A stretch of DNA of 64,000 nucleotides from Mesorhizobium escarrei. GTDB lineage: Bacteria > Pseudomonadota > Alphaproteobacteria > Rhizobiales > Rhizobiaceae. The stretch's first letter is position 1. Each line of letters starts with the position of its first letter. The position numbers were made by a program, and so were the translations under genes. A model generated the notes under the pieces. That model made no database searches and was not told the DNA's origin. It saw only the letters and a program-made list of their open reading frames with translations. Positions 1 through 8,729 of the stretch are shown piece by piece. The DNA lies in assembly GCF_935825525.1 (NCBI RefSeq), contig NZ_CAKXZT010000116.1:1-64000 (forward strand), read 5' to 3'.

Positions 1-13
1 GCAAGGCTCCCTC

Positions 14-331
14 CTACCCGATCGACAGTCCCTCAAGCTCTTCGATGGAGGCAGCCTCGTCGAGATCGTCGCGGAACACGGTAACGTCGATGTCCTCGGA
101 AAAACGCTGGATGAGGCCATAGCCTTTTGATAGCGACGTCCCGCCCTTGAAAAGCAGCCGTGGCTCCCCCTCAGGCCGTTCGTGGTAGAGCGAATTGAGA
201 GTCCAGCAGACCCAGAAATCCTTTTCGACATTGCCTTCCGGAGCTCCGATCCGATTGGCCGTGGCGAGGAACAGGTCGATCCGGTCACGTGGGGATGCCG
301 CGATGATCTGGCGGTAAGCATCGGTACTCAT
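14..331 (-). pseudogene. AbiEii-type nucleotidyltransferase toxin, apparently truncated
   Basis: The protein resembles the N-terminus of AbiEii/AbiGii toxins, the nucleotidyltransferase partner of type IV toxin-antitoxin pairs. The fold signature is visible: a conserved LLFKGGTSLSKGYGLI block followed by RFSEDIDVTVF, which carries the GG/S and DxD-like metal-binding residues. The ATG overlaps the antitoxin stop as ATGA, so the two genes are translationally coupled. A TAG at 14-16 ends the frame after about 105 residues, whereas the family normally runs to roughly 270-300. The break therefore looks like a frameshift or nonsense mutation, or a sequence error. Only 13 bases lie beyond it, so the missing part cannot be checked here. 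Confidence 0.7.
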
Positions 332-993
332 GGCTTCGCTTCCTGCGGGTCCGCCCTCAGAATTTCGCGGAGGAACTCCTGCATCCAGATCGGCACGGCG
401 GAGAGACCGGCGCGCAGATCCTCGCGAATGGCCTCGCCGTGCTTGGGGTCGGCAAAAAGGCGGCGCAACGTCGCCTGGATACGCTTCCGTTCGCCCTTCT
501 GGGTCAGCATGTCCTGCATCCAATGCAGGGCCTGGACGACCCGCATCCCCGGCCGATCCGCCCAATAGAGGCGGCTAGGGGCAGCGTATTTGAAGTGGAT
601 TTCCTGCGTGCCGAGCTTGATTGGCTTCAACCGCGCGTCGACCAGCACTTCTATTCGGGCGGGGACGGCGGTCGTCAGGCCGAGGTCGTTGGCGGCCGTC
701 ATACCATCGATGACGGCGCGCGCCCGATCGCGGCGCGTGACGGCGCGGATCACAGCGCGATAACCCGGCACGGTGGCGCGGCCAGTCAGGTTGTTCGTGC
801 GCGGCCGGTCATAGAGGCCTCGGTCGATCCGGCGCAGCTCCCCGGCGGCTGCCAGGCGCTGCAGGGTTTTGTCCACGGCGGCGCGCGTGCCGAGATCGGC
901 GAAGTCGCCGGGGGTCCAGACCTCATCGGGTTTGGACTCAATACGGGCAAGCAGGCGTGAGCGAAGATCGGTATCGGGCTCAACTAAGGGCAT
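328..993 (-). CDS. AbiEi-type antitoxin / DUF6088 transcriptional autoregulator
   Basis: 221-residue protein of the AbiEi/DUF6088 antitoxin type. Residues 8-65 form a winged-helix domain (DFADLGTRAAVDKTLQRL, then LRRIDRGLYD), and the C-terminal half is the antitoxin domain. Family members bind repeats upstream of their own gene and offset the nucleotidyltransferase encoded next to them. Here the toxin start overlaps the stop by four bases. Two inverted repeats begin immediately at the chosen ATG, which leaves no room for a ribosome-binding site, so the mRNA may be leaderless or the true start may lie a little downstream. The partner toxin seems broken, so this antitoxin may now act alone. Confidence 0.8.
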   Translation of the reverse strand: MPLVEPDTDLRSRLLARIESKPDEVWTPGDFADLGTRAAVDKTLQRLAAAGELRRIDRGLYDRPRTNNLTGRATVPGYRAVIRAVTRRDRARAVIDGMTAANDLGLTTAVPARIEVLVDARLKPIKLGTQEIHFKYAAPSRLYWADRPGMRVVQALHWMQDMLTQKGERKRIQATLRRLFADPKHGEAIREDLRAGLSAVPIWMQEFLREILRADPQEAKP

Positions 994-1063
994 GTCCGAA
1001 ATATGCTACAAGTTTCGGACAAAGGCAAGGTATGAGTCCGAAGTATGCTACAATTTTCGGACA
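993..1063 (-). promoter_or_regulatory. Twin palindromic operators of the AbiE module
   Basis: Two copies of a palindrome with arms GTCCGAA and TTCGGAC lie at 994-1020 and 1036-1062. Each has a 13-base spacer containing TATGCTACAA. They are spaced 42 bases apart and abut the antitoxin start codon. AbiEi proteins are known to repress their own operon through paired upstream inverted repeats, so these are the likely operators. A third relative sits at 15389-15418. Confidence 0.7.
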
Positions 1064-1332
1064 CTCAGCGGTCGCGCCCGCGCTGAGGCGGGCCGCCATT
1101 CGCCGCTGGCGGCGCCAGACGAGTTACCCCGGCGCGGATGCTGTAGGTGTCTCTCGACGATCCAGCGCAATACAGCACGTATGTCGATGAGGCCGAGCGC
1201 CTGCGCCTTGCTCGCCGGCATGCCGACGCTCAGGCCAGCCGTTGCGCTGCCGCATCGGTGGCGAGGACGACACGGCGACTGGCGCACCTATCAGCGCTCG
1301 CTAATGAACCCCCGCCGTGGTCCTAGTGGTGT

Positions 1333-1720
1333 GGGTAATGGCCCTCACGCCGGCGCAGCGAGAACCTTCTGGACCGCCGAAGGTGAACATCCGGCCACCT
1401 TGGCAACCTGCCTAACGGACAGCCGCTCGGCCTGATCAGATCATGGTCCAGCACCACGGGCCTGCCGGTCTTCCACGGCTCGCCCTTGGCTTCCGCCTTG
1501 GCTTTGGCCTTGGCGATCCCTTCCATCTGCCGTTCCTTCCTGAGAGCCGTCTCAAACTCGGCAATCCAAAGGATGCTAAACACGAGCTTCCCCGTCCGGG
1601 TGGTCGTATCAAGCGAGGCATCGTCCTGCACCTTGAACCCGACACCCTTCTTATCGAGGTCCTTGACGATCTGGCGGAGGTGCGCCGCTGTGCCAGTCTA
1701 TCGACCTTGGAAACCGAGCA
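1333..1720 (-). pseudogene. Relic of a serine resolvase/invertase
   Basis: Reading leftward, one frame gives LRQIVKDLDKKGVGFKVQ followed by DDASLDTTTRTGKLVFSIL and IAEFETALRKERQMEGIAKA, the catalytic-domain C-terminus and long helix of Tn3-type resolvases. After about base 1440 the reading frame shifts and gives RLSVRQVAKVAGCSPSAVQK, a helix-turn-helix like the resolvase C-terminal domain. The N-terminal catalytic serine region is missing. This is a frameshifted, 5'-truncated remnant of a mobile element. No terminal repeats were recognised around it. Confidence 0.65.
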
Positions 1721-2119
1721 CGGCAGTTATTATGAACGGAAAGGCCGCGCCGCCAACCAGCAAGGAATTACGAGGGCATGCGCGAAGTCGGCACGTTCGC
1801 CGTGCCGGGCGCTAATTTGGGCTTCGCAGGATGGATCGCAGAAACGACCATGCCTCCCGCTGCTCTTCATCAATCGCTTTGGATTCGTCCCAACCTTGCA
1901 GCCAAGAGCGTCGCTTTTTGGTCAATAGGGGATAAGGGCAGGCCGATCGGGGCAGCTTTAGGCAGTAATGCGTCTATGCCTTCGTCTCTCGGGTCGGGCT
2001 TGCCCACGTGTGTGCCTCCCTATGCTTTCCGCCAGGCGCTTCTATTCGCGCGGAGTTAAAGACGGTTCAAGGGTCAGAAGAGGAAACCGACCACGGCAGT
2101 TATTATGAACGTAAAGGCC
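1709..2119 (+). repeat. Direct repeat pair of 38 bp (1709-1746 and 2082-2119)
   Basis: A 38-base segment recurs with two mismatches, 373 bases apart. On the plus strand both copies can be read as ETEHGSYYERKG or ETDHGSYYERKG. The second copy continues to QFRDLAEKEL and a stop, preceded by a plausible coding stretch from about 2041. They may be two copies of the 3' end of a small lost gene or a duplicated element end. I do not recognise the protein. Apart from these copies and the resolvase relic, I see no gene between 994 and 2162. Confidence 0.6.
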
Positions 2120-2162
2120 AATTCCGCGACTTGGCCGAGAAGGAGTTGTAAAGTGCGGCGGC

Positions 2163-2681
2163 CTACCCCGCGCGGCGAATTTCCTCTCGCTTCGGAAGCT
2201 TCCAGTTTGGTCTTGGGAAATGACAGGTGTAGCCATTGGGATAGCGCTCGAGGTAGTCCTGATGCTCCGGCTCGGCCTCCCAGAAATCGCTGACCGGCAC
2301 CACCTCGGTCACGAACTTACCGGGCCAAAGCCCGGATGCTTCGACATCGGCGATGGTGTCTTCCGCAACGCGCTTTTGCTCGTCGTCTTTATAGAAGATC
2401 GCCGAGCGGTAGCTCGCGCCGACATCGTTGCCCTGGCGGTTGCGCGTCGTTGGATCATGGATCTGAAAGAAGAATCCCAGCAGATCGCGATAGCTGATCG
2501 TGTCTGGATCGAACACGATCTCGATCGCCTCAGCGTGGCTGCCATGATTGCGATAAGTAGCGCTAGGGACCTCACCGCCGGTGTAGCCGACGCGGGTGGA
2601 AATCACGCCGGGGTAGCGGCGGATCAGATCCTGCATACCCCAGAAGCAGCCGCCGGCAAGCACTGCGCGTTCGGTCGTCAT
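2163..2681 (-). CDS. msrA: Peptide methionine sulfoxide reductase A
   Basis: 172-residue cytosolic enzyme that reduces methionine-S-sulfoxide in oxidised proteins using thioredoxin. The signature GGCFWG has its catalytic cysteine at residue 12. The family blocks [27 protein letters not shown] and [11 protein letters not shown] follow. The start at 2681 is chosen because a strong AGGAGG sits a few bases upstream; a longer reading to 2762 adds unrelated residues. It is a single gene with no operon partner. In a nodulating bacterium it would help repair oxidative damage. Confidence 0.95.
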   Translation of the reverse strand: MTTERAVLAGGCFWGMQDLIRRYPGVISTRVGYTGGEVPSATYRNHGSHAEAIEIVFDPDTISYRDLLGFFFQIHDPTTRNRQGNDVGASYRSAIFYKDDEQKRVAEDTIADVEASGLWPGKFVTEVVPVSDFWEAEPEHQDYLERYPNGYTCHFPRPNWKLPKREEIRRAG

Positions 2682-2833
2682 GGTCTCTGACCTCCTGAAT
2701 TTGGGTTCATCGCCAATATAGGCATTGTTGCCATCTTTTTTCAGTCGCAGGCCATTTGACACAAACGCGTCGCCCGATGGAGATTATCCTGAACAGCTAG
2801 CGCAGTGCACGCGCCATGTCAGTCGACACGATC

Positions 2834-3425
2834 ATGGGCAAGTATAGAGACCAACGCGAGCCACGTAGGCATCGGTATGACGATGAGCCGGTTTCCTTTT
2901 CGGAACGGGCTTCCGAACCAAGCTACTTTCAGCGGCCCGCGATTGGGACCGCAGACCCTGCCGACGCCGAGATATTGTGGTTCAATGCCAGCAAGGGGTT
3001 TTGGCTTCGTCAAACTGTCGGACGGCACGGAAGCTTATCTGCACATCCGAGTGTTGGAGGCTGCCGGAAGCCGCGCTGTTTCCGAGGGGACACGTCTCAA
3101 GGTCGCGGTTGAAGAAAGTCCAAGAGGTCATCAGGTCGTGCAAGTGCTGGAGATCAGCGATCAGATCGCGAAAACGCCGGCAGATACGCGCCGCGCTGGA
3201 GCGTCCACCGAGGAGACGGGTGCGCAGCTGAAGAGCCAGGGCGCGGTCAAATGGTACAATCCCGAAAAAGGCTTCGGCTTCATTAACGGTGAGAAGGATG
3301 TCTTCGTTCATGCCACCGCCCTGACCCGCTCAGGGCTCAGCGTGCTGGTGGAGGGACAGAAGGTGTTTATCGAATGCGGGCAGGGCAAGAAAGGCCTGGA
3401 AGTCCGGAGCATTCGCCTCGCCTAG
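2834..3425 (+). pseudogene. Double cold-shock-domain protein, split by a +1 frameshift
   Basis: Two cold-shock (CSD) RNA-binding domains are encoded. The first holds [16 protein letters not shown]; the second holds [28 protein letters not shown]. The N-terminus ([17 protein letters not shown], from 2834) and everything after about 2995 lie in different frames. They join inside the homopolymer run GGGGTTTT at 2995-3002, where one base too many breaks the first RNP-type motif. Removing one base gives a continuous product of about 196 residues. A sequencing error, a true mutation or slippage could each explain it. The downstream half alone also reads as an open frame from 2805. The small RNA on the opposite strand ends just past the 3' end. 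Confidence 0.75.
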
Positions 3426-3465
3426 AAGCCAACACGTTGGCCAAGTGGCCAAATTGCCGCTCATA

Positions 3466-3583
3466 CAAAGAAAAAGCCCACTGCCGGGAGGAGGTGGCAG
3501 TGGGCTCGATTTGAAATGCAGCGCGGGAGGAGGTGCGCCGCATTCAGCGCCGGCATCGCATCTGGGAGGAGTAGATGGCCGAC
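3466..3583 (-). ncRNA. Probable alpha-r14 / NfeR1-family trans-acting small RNA
   Basis: Read on the minus strand, this stretch contains three hairpins, each with a loop carrying an anti-Shine-Dalgarno CTCCTCCC: CATCT/AGATG near 3565, TGCGGCGC/GCGCTGCA at 3517-3542, and a 10-bp terminator stem at 3476-3505. This is the architecture of the rhizobial alpha-r14 family (NfeR1 in Sinorhizobium meliloti, about 120 nt), whose aSD loops pair with ribosome-binding sites of many mRNAs, often for transporters. The length of about 118 nt fits. The 5' end is inferred from the family structure, not seen. No protein gene overlaps it. Confidence 0.75.
3471..3505 (-). terminator. Rho-independent terminator of the small RNA
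   Basis: On the minus strand a perfect 10-bp stem, GCCCACTGCC with GGCAGTGGGC, encloses the loop ACCTCCTCCC and is followed by TTTTTC. The terminator loop itself carries the third anti-Shine-Dalgarno motif. Between 3584 and 3979 I see only one other possible item: a seven-codon minus-strand frame at 3719-3742 (MTSTINF) with an AAAGGAG ribosome site. Confidence 0.8.
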
Positions 3584-3979
3584 AACAGGATCATATCGAT
3601 CGCCGGAGATATTGCAATGCACAAATTTCATATCGCATGTGCGAAAGCGTTACCTGAGTGGAGGCATCGACATTGTCTCGAAAGATCCACCACCAAATCG
3701 TTGCAATAGCTGGCGGCTTTAGAAATTAATGGTGCTGGTCATTTTGCTCTCCTTTGTTTGTTGCAAGGAGGGCAGAATACTATGCTGGGCGAACTCGGCG
3801 TTCTTATCGAAAGTCCCGTGGCTTAGGCAGCTTAATCGACATGGTCGCCGGCTCGGGATAAGATCCCTACGAGCATATCGACAGCACCAAGGTGAAGACC
3901 CGCGATTTCCGATAGAAGCTGCAGCGAATATACCGTCATCATGTGGTAGTCTGGCCCGCATGACGACGCTTTATCTCAA

Positions 3980-4987
3980 TTGGCGCGGAAGACGGTGAAT
4001 CCCACAAAGCCGAATAAAACGCATCCGCCGAAATGGATCGAGCCTCAGCTGACGCGCCTGGTCGACGAAGCGCCCAACGGCCCCGATTGGCTTCACGAAA
4101 TCAAGTACGACGGATACCGCATGCACGCGCGAATCGACGGCAGCGACATCCGCTTGCTCACCCGCACCGGCCTCGATTGGTCGCATCGCTATCAAGCGAC
4201 GATAGCGGCCCTCCGCGCGCTGCCGGTGAAAGAGGCATATGTCGACGGGGAGCTGTGCGCCGTCCGGGCAGACGGCGTCACCTCCTTCAGCCGCCTGCAG
4301 GCCGCTATGGACGAGGGCCGCACGGGCGATCTTGCCTTCTTTGCTTTCGATCTTCTGTTCCTGAACGGAGAAAGCTTTGCGAAGCTGCCGCTCATCGACC
4401 GCAAGGCGCGACTGGAAGGCCTGTTTTCGACCGACATGCCTGGCCTGCGCTTCAGCGATCACGTGATCGGCAACGGGCCTGCGTTCCGCAAGCACGCCTG
4501 CCGGCTTGCACTCGAGGGCGCAATCTCAAAGCGGATCGACAGCGCCTATGCATCCGGCAATCGCGGCCTATGGGTCAAGTCAAAGTGTCTCAACAGAGAG
4601 GAATTCATCGTCGTCGGCTGGACCGATCCGACTGGAAGCCGGTCGCACCTCGGCTCGCTGCTTCTCGGCTACTACACCGATGATGGTCGTCTGTTATATG
4701 CGGGCCGCGCCGGCACGGGCATCACGGTTGCAGAGCTCAAGCGATTGGCTCGCCGGCTTGGGCCGCTTCAGACAGCTCGAATGCCCCTCGACGTTCCGCC
4801 GCCGCGCGAGAGCCGGTTCGGCTCGCCGCTTGAACTGTCGCGGGTGCATTGGGTCAGGCCTGAAGTGGTGGTCGAGGTCACCTATCTCACCTGGACGGAA
4901 GACAATCTCCTGCGCCAGGTCTCGTACCAAGGCGAGCGTCAGGACAAGCCAGCCCGGCAAGTGGTGCGCCCCCCGCCCCATCCCTGA
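3980..4987 (+). CDS. ATP-dependent DNA ligase, stand-alone LigD-type ligase domain
   Basis: 335-residue ligase of the bacterial non-homologous end-joining type. Motif I, KYDGYR, supplies the lysine that is adenylated (about residue 42). VDGELCAV, FFAFDLLFLNG, GAISKRID and WVKSKCLNREEFIVVGW are the following nucleotidyltransferase motifs, and the C-terminal OB-fold ends near RQVSYQGERQDKPA. The polymerase and phosphoesterase domains of full LigD are absent, and no ku gene is nearby. The TTG at 3980 is the first start in frame and lacks a clear ribosome site, so the N-terminus is uncertain. GAISKRID replaces the usual GIVSKRID, a mild change in motif IV. Confidence 0.85.
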   Translation: MARKTVNPTKPNKTHPPKWIEPQLTRLVDEAPNGPDWLHEIKYDGYRMHARIDGSDIRLLTRTGLDWSHRYQATIAALRALPVKEAYVDGELCAVRADGVTSFSRLQAAMDEGRTGDLAFFAFDLLFLNGESFAKLPLIDRKARLEGLFSTDMPGLRFSDHVIGNGPAFRKHACRLALEGAISKRIDSAYASGNRGLWVKSKCLNREEFIVVGWTDPTGSRSHLGSLLLGYYTDDGRLLYAGRAGTGITVAELKRLARRLGPLQTARMPLDVPPPRESRFGSPLELSRVHWVRPEVVVEVTYLTWTEDNLLRQVSYQGERQDKPARQVVRPPPHP

Positions 4988-5013
4988 TCGACTCGGGCGC
5001 CGTTCGTTTCAAG

Positions 5014-5604
5014 TCACCCCACTTGCCCTACCTGCAGTGTGCCGGGGGGAAGGGCCTTGATCAGCGACTTCGCCGACACCGAATGGTCGAGCCAGTCCGC
5101 CCACGCGCTGCGATCGAGGATAACAATCTGCCTGTCATGATAGGGCGCGATATCGGGCCCAGGCTCCATCGTCAGCATGGTGAAGGCTTCGCCGACCTCC
5201 GGCGTGTCACGCCAGATTCCAGCAATGCAGAAGATCGGCTCGTCATTCTTTGTGAAGAGCCACTTGTCTTTTCGCTTCTTCTTGGGATCTATCGGATCGG
5301 TGAACTCGTAGAAGCCGTCCGCGACGATGAGGCACCGGTTAGAAGAGAACTCCCGGCCCTCTGAACGGAAATTATAGACGGGCCGCTTGTTCGGTCCGGG
5401 CCAGCTCCAGCGCCGTTGCACCATGTCGCCTTCGCCTCGGACGCCCTCGATAGTCCTGATGATCGGCGCCACGTCCGTGATCTTGATGTCCTCGCGCGCC
5501 TGGAGGTTCGGCGCTCCTTCTCCGAAGCGGATCTTGATCTTCAGGTCGGCAAAGTCCTCCACGATCGAAGCGACATCCACCGTCAATCGATAATCATTGC
5601 ACAT
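5014..5604 (-). CDS. SOS response-associated peptidase / abasic-site cross-link protein (SRAP, YedK family)
   Basis: 196-residue SRAP protein. After removal of the initiator methionine, Cys2 (MCNDYRL) would form the thiazolidine link to abasic sites in single-stranded DNA, as in YedK/HMCES. The conserved NFRSEGREFSSNRCLIVADGFYEF block holds the Asn and Glu of the active site, and MEPGPDIAPYHDRQ holds the conserved His. A GGAGG ribosome site precedes the ATG at 5604. It is convergent with the DNA ligase (3980-4987), so two DNA-repair genes lie side by side. Confidence 0.9.
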   Translation of the reverse strand: MCNDYRLTVDVASIVEDFADLKIKIRFGEGAPNLQAREDIKITDVAPIIRTIEGVRGEGDMVQRRWSWPGPNKRPVYNFRSEGREFSSNRCLIVADGFYEFTDPIDPKKKRKDKWLFTKNDEPIFCIAGIWRDTPEVGEAFTMLTMEPGPDIAPYHDRQIVILDRSAWADWLDHSVSAKSLIKALPPGTLQVGQVG

Positions 5605-6304
5605 CGGTCCTCCGTCTGTCCTCCGTCCGATCGCATTGCACCGCGATCGAACCGAAACCTGCCGGTCCCCTATCGGCCCCAATGCGCTCATTTCGGAACA
5701 TGCCCAGCCGACTAAGTGGCGATTGGAAATCAATACCCCTGCGCCGCAGTGTTCTGGTTTGTGCCTCAAAAATCGCATAAAAGGCAGTGTGGAACGGGCT
5801 GAGCAGTTCCTGAACCGCCCGGCGCCTATCCAGCGGCGATAATAATTCAGATGTTCGCAGATCGGTCGCTCCACTTCCCGATCGGCGAACGCCAGCAAGG
5901 AAATGCATCAGATCCCTGGTCTTCGGCGTTTACGGCTAGGTGCCGCAGACGCAGACGTTTGCAACTGCCAGGAAAGGCTTTCACCGGTAGCAGTCGGTCA
6001 CGCACACGACCCAGATACAGCACGGAAACAGCAGCGAGCCCGCCGCGTGAAGAGCTTGGGACGCCGCTCGGTTCGAACCCACTGCTCCGGCATAGTCTGC
6101 CGGGTATGCGCACGATTGTCGCTAAGCGCCGAGCGGATTTTCGGCCAGGGGAACTCCGGGCATTCCTCGCGCCCTCGCCCTCGCGCAACACCGCATGCTT
6201 AACAGAAACGATAGCACGCACTCTCACAATTAATGGCCAGCGACGGCCGTTCGGCAGCGGGCTTCGTCGCTAGCGAGGACGAGGGTGTCGAGTCTACAAC
6301 CAAA

Positions 6305-6320
6305 TGTCGGGGGTCGGACA
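6305..6320 (+). promoter_or_regulatory. NifA upstream activator sequence
   Basis: TGTCGGGGGTCGGACA matches TGT-N10-ACA exactly. It lies 44 bases upstream of the -24 element at 6365, so its centre falls near -80 from the expected transcription start, a normal distance for NifA. The rest of 5605-6569 contains no gene I can support. Confidence 0.65.
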
Positions 6321-6364
6321 TGGACGGCAGCTTACCATTCAGGTCATTGAAAGCTTTATTCCTT

Positions 6365-6380
6365 TGGCACGATTAGTGCA
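6365..6380 (+). promoter_or_regulatory. Sigma-54 (RpoN) promoter upstream of the S46 peptidase
   Basis: TGGCACGATTAGTGCA matches the consensus TGGCACG-N4-TTGCW at every position except one T, with the invariant GG and GC correctly spaced. With the NifA site at 6305 it forms a complete symbiotic promoter. The first gene downstream is the S46 peptidase, about 190 bases away. Confidence 0.7.
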
Positions 6381-6569
6381 ACGGATGATCCGCAAACGTT
6401 GCACGGAACCGATAGAATGTGAGGGGAGCGTCATCCAGATTTTTGCGTTGACCGTCCACTCAGTCTTCACCCAGTGGCAGCCGCGCAGGCGCTGGCGGAC
6501 GCCAGCCAGCCCGATAGCCCATCGATCCAGTCGGCGGAGAACAGTAGACAGAATGGGAGAGACACCAGT

Positions 6570-8729
6570 ATGAACTGCGAATGTGAAATGGTTGCTCGGG
6601 TAAGCGCCATCGCCTTGCTCTGGACGGCCACCGCTGCATCGGCGAACGAAGGCATGTGGATGCCGGCCCAGACTGCGGAAGTGGGCGCGGCCATGCGCGC
6701 GGATGGGCTCCAGATCGATCCCGCGCAGCTGAGCCGACTGGACGCTGCCCCGCTCAACGCGATCGTATCATTGGGCGGATGCTCCGCCTCCTTCGTCAGC
6801 CCGCAAGGACTGGTCGCGACCAATCATCACTGCGTGTTCCGATCCATGCAGTACAACAGCAAGGAGAGCCAAGACTATCTCACCAACGGCTTTCTGGCGA
6901 AGAGCCTGGGTGAGGAATTACCCGCGGTGCCCGGCAGCCGCATCTATGTGATCGAGGATATGCCGGATGTGACCGCCGACATGCTCAAGGGCGTATCGGA
7001 CAAGCTGAACGGCTTTGCCCGCTATGAGCGGCTCGACACGAACCGCAAGGCGCTGATCGCCGCATGTGAAGAACAGCCCAATCGCCGCTGCGACGTAGGG
7101 TCCTATTATGGCGGCGCCTCCTACTATCTCCAGCAGAAGCTCGAAATTCAGGACGTGCGCCTCGTCTATGCGCCCGGGCTCGGCATAGGTAACTTCGGCG
7201 GCGAAACGGACAATTGGATGTGGCCGCGCCACACAGGCGACTTTGGCTTTTATCGCGCCTATGTCGCCCCTGATGGTTCCTCCCGGCCTTATGCGCGCGA
7301 CAACGTGCCCTACCGGCCGAAGAACTGGCTGCGCATCGCCTCTAAAGGCGTGCAAGAAGGCGATTTCGTGATGGTCGCCGGCTTTCCCGGAGCAACCAAT
7401 CGGTTCCTCACCGCGGATGAAGTCCGGTTCAACTTCGCGCACTACGAACCGCTGTTGCAGCATTTGCTGTCGGATTATGCGGCCCAGATCAAGCAAGCCA
7501 CGGCAGGCAATCGCGAAGCGCAGATCCGCTACGCCTCCATCCTGCGAGGCGTGGAAAACTACAAGAAGAAGCTGGCGGGCGATCTTGCCGGCGCCGACGC
7601 GATCGGCCTCGACGGGCGCAAGGCTAACGAGGAGAAAGCTTTTCGCGCCTGGGTCACTAAGTATCCCGTACGGCAGACGCGCTTCGACGCAGCAATCCGC
7701 GAACTGGACGCGATGGTGAGCGAGAATAGCCGGGCTTCGCTGGCGAGGCTGCGCCAGGCGCTGCTGGACCGCGCGCAAATCCTCTCATCGGCACGCACTC
7801 TCTATCGCTGGGCGAAGGAGCACGAGAAGCCCGATGAAGATCGCGAAAGCGGCTTTCAAGATCGTGACCGTAACGAGACCGTGGATCAACTGACGCAGAT
7901 CGAACGCAGTTATCTGCCCGTCATCGATCGCAAGCTGTTCGAGGCTGCGCTCGATGAATATCGCCGGCTGGACGCAAAGGACCGCGATACTGCGTTCGAA
8001 ACCACTTTGGACCAAATTGGCCTTGACCGACTTTATGCAGACACCAAACTCGCAGACACGGCAACGCGGCTCGGCTGGCTCGACAAGCCCGCTGCTGCCT
8101 TCGAGGCGTCGGACGATCCTTTCATCAAGCTGGCGGTCGCGCTCTATCCCGGCGACATAGCTGCGAAGCACGCTGCGAAGGACCGCGCTGGACGCAGCCA
8201 GGCGGCTCGCGCCATCTTTATGCACGGCCAGCGTGCCTACCGCCAGGCAATCGGCCGGCCGATGTATCCCGACGCGAATGGCTCGCTGCGCATCACCTGG
8301 GGCAAGGTGGCGGGGCGAACACGCGACGGGCAGATCTGGATGCCCTTTACCACGGCCGAGGGACTTCTGGCCAAAGAAACGGGCAAGGGTGAGTTCGACG
8401 CTCCAGATGCGGCTATCGCAGCGATCCGAGCCAAGGATTATGGCCCCTATGTCGCGCCGGCGCTGGGCACGTTACCGGTCAACTTCCTGTCCACCGCCGA
8501 CATCACCAACGGCAACAGCGGCTCGGCGACGCTGAACGGACGCGGCGAGTTCGTGGGTCTCGCCTTCGACGGCACGCTCGAGGGCGTAATTTCTGACTGG
8601 GAGCGCAACGCGGACCGCAGCCGCAGCATCCATGTCGACGGTCGCTTCATGCTCTGGACCATGGACAAGATTGACGGCGCTAGCCGGTTGCTCAAGGAGA
8701 TGGGAGTGCTACCGGCGTCGCGCTCCTGA
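6570..8729 (+). CDS. S46-family serine peptidase (dipeptidyl-peptidase 7/11 type), secreted
   Basis: 719-residue exported peptidase. Residues 1-26 form a signal peptide with a hydrophobic core (VSAIALLWTATAASA). The catalytic triad is visible: His in TNHHCVF near residue 85, Asp in TDNWMWPRHTGDF near 213 and Ser in NGNSGSATLN near 647. These peptidases remove dipeptides from the N-termini of oligopeptides in the periplasm. The ATG at 6570 has GGGAGAGA upstream; a second ATG lies at 6588. Length is normal for the family. S46 enzymes are best known from Bacteroidetes and some proteobacteria. Here the gene sits behind a NifA/sigma-54 promoter, suggesting expression in nodules. Confidence 0.9.
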   Translation: MNCECEMVARVSAIALLWTATAASANEGMWMPAQTAEVGAAMRADGLQIDPAQLSRLDAAPLNAIVSLGGCSASFVSPQGLVATNHHCVFRSMQYNSKESQDYLTNGFLAKSLGEELPAVPGSRIYVIEDMPDVTADMLKGVSDKLNGFARYERLDTNRKALIAACEEQPNRRCDVGSYYGGASYYLQQKLEIQDVRLVYAPGLGIGNFGGETDNWMWPRHTGDFGFYRAYVAPDGSSRPYARDNVPYRPKNWLRIASKGVQEGDFVMVAGFPGATNRFLTADEVRFNFAHYEPLLQHLLSDYAAQIKQATAGNREAQIRYASILRGVENYKKKLAGDLAGADAIGLDGRKANEEKAFRAWVTKYPVRQTRFDAAIRELDAMVSENSRASLARLRQALLDRAQILSSARTLYRWAKEHEKPDEDRESGFQDRDRNETVDQLTQIERSYLPVIDRKLFEAALDEYRRLDAKDRDTAFETTLDQIGLDRLYADTKLADTATRLGWLDKPAAAFEASDDPFIKLAVALYPGDIAAKHAAKDRAGRSQAARAIFMHGQRAYRQAIGRPMYPDANGSLRITWGKVAGRTRDGQIWMPFTTAEGLLAKETGKGEFDAPDAAIAAIRAKDYGPYVAPALGTLPVNFLSTADITNGNSGSATLNGRGEFVGLAFDGTLEGVISDWERNADRSRSIHVDGRFMLWTMDKIDGASRLLKEMGVLPASRS

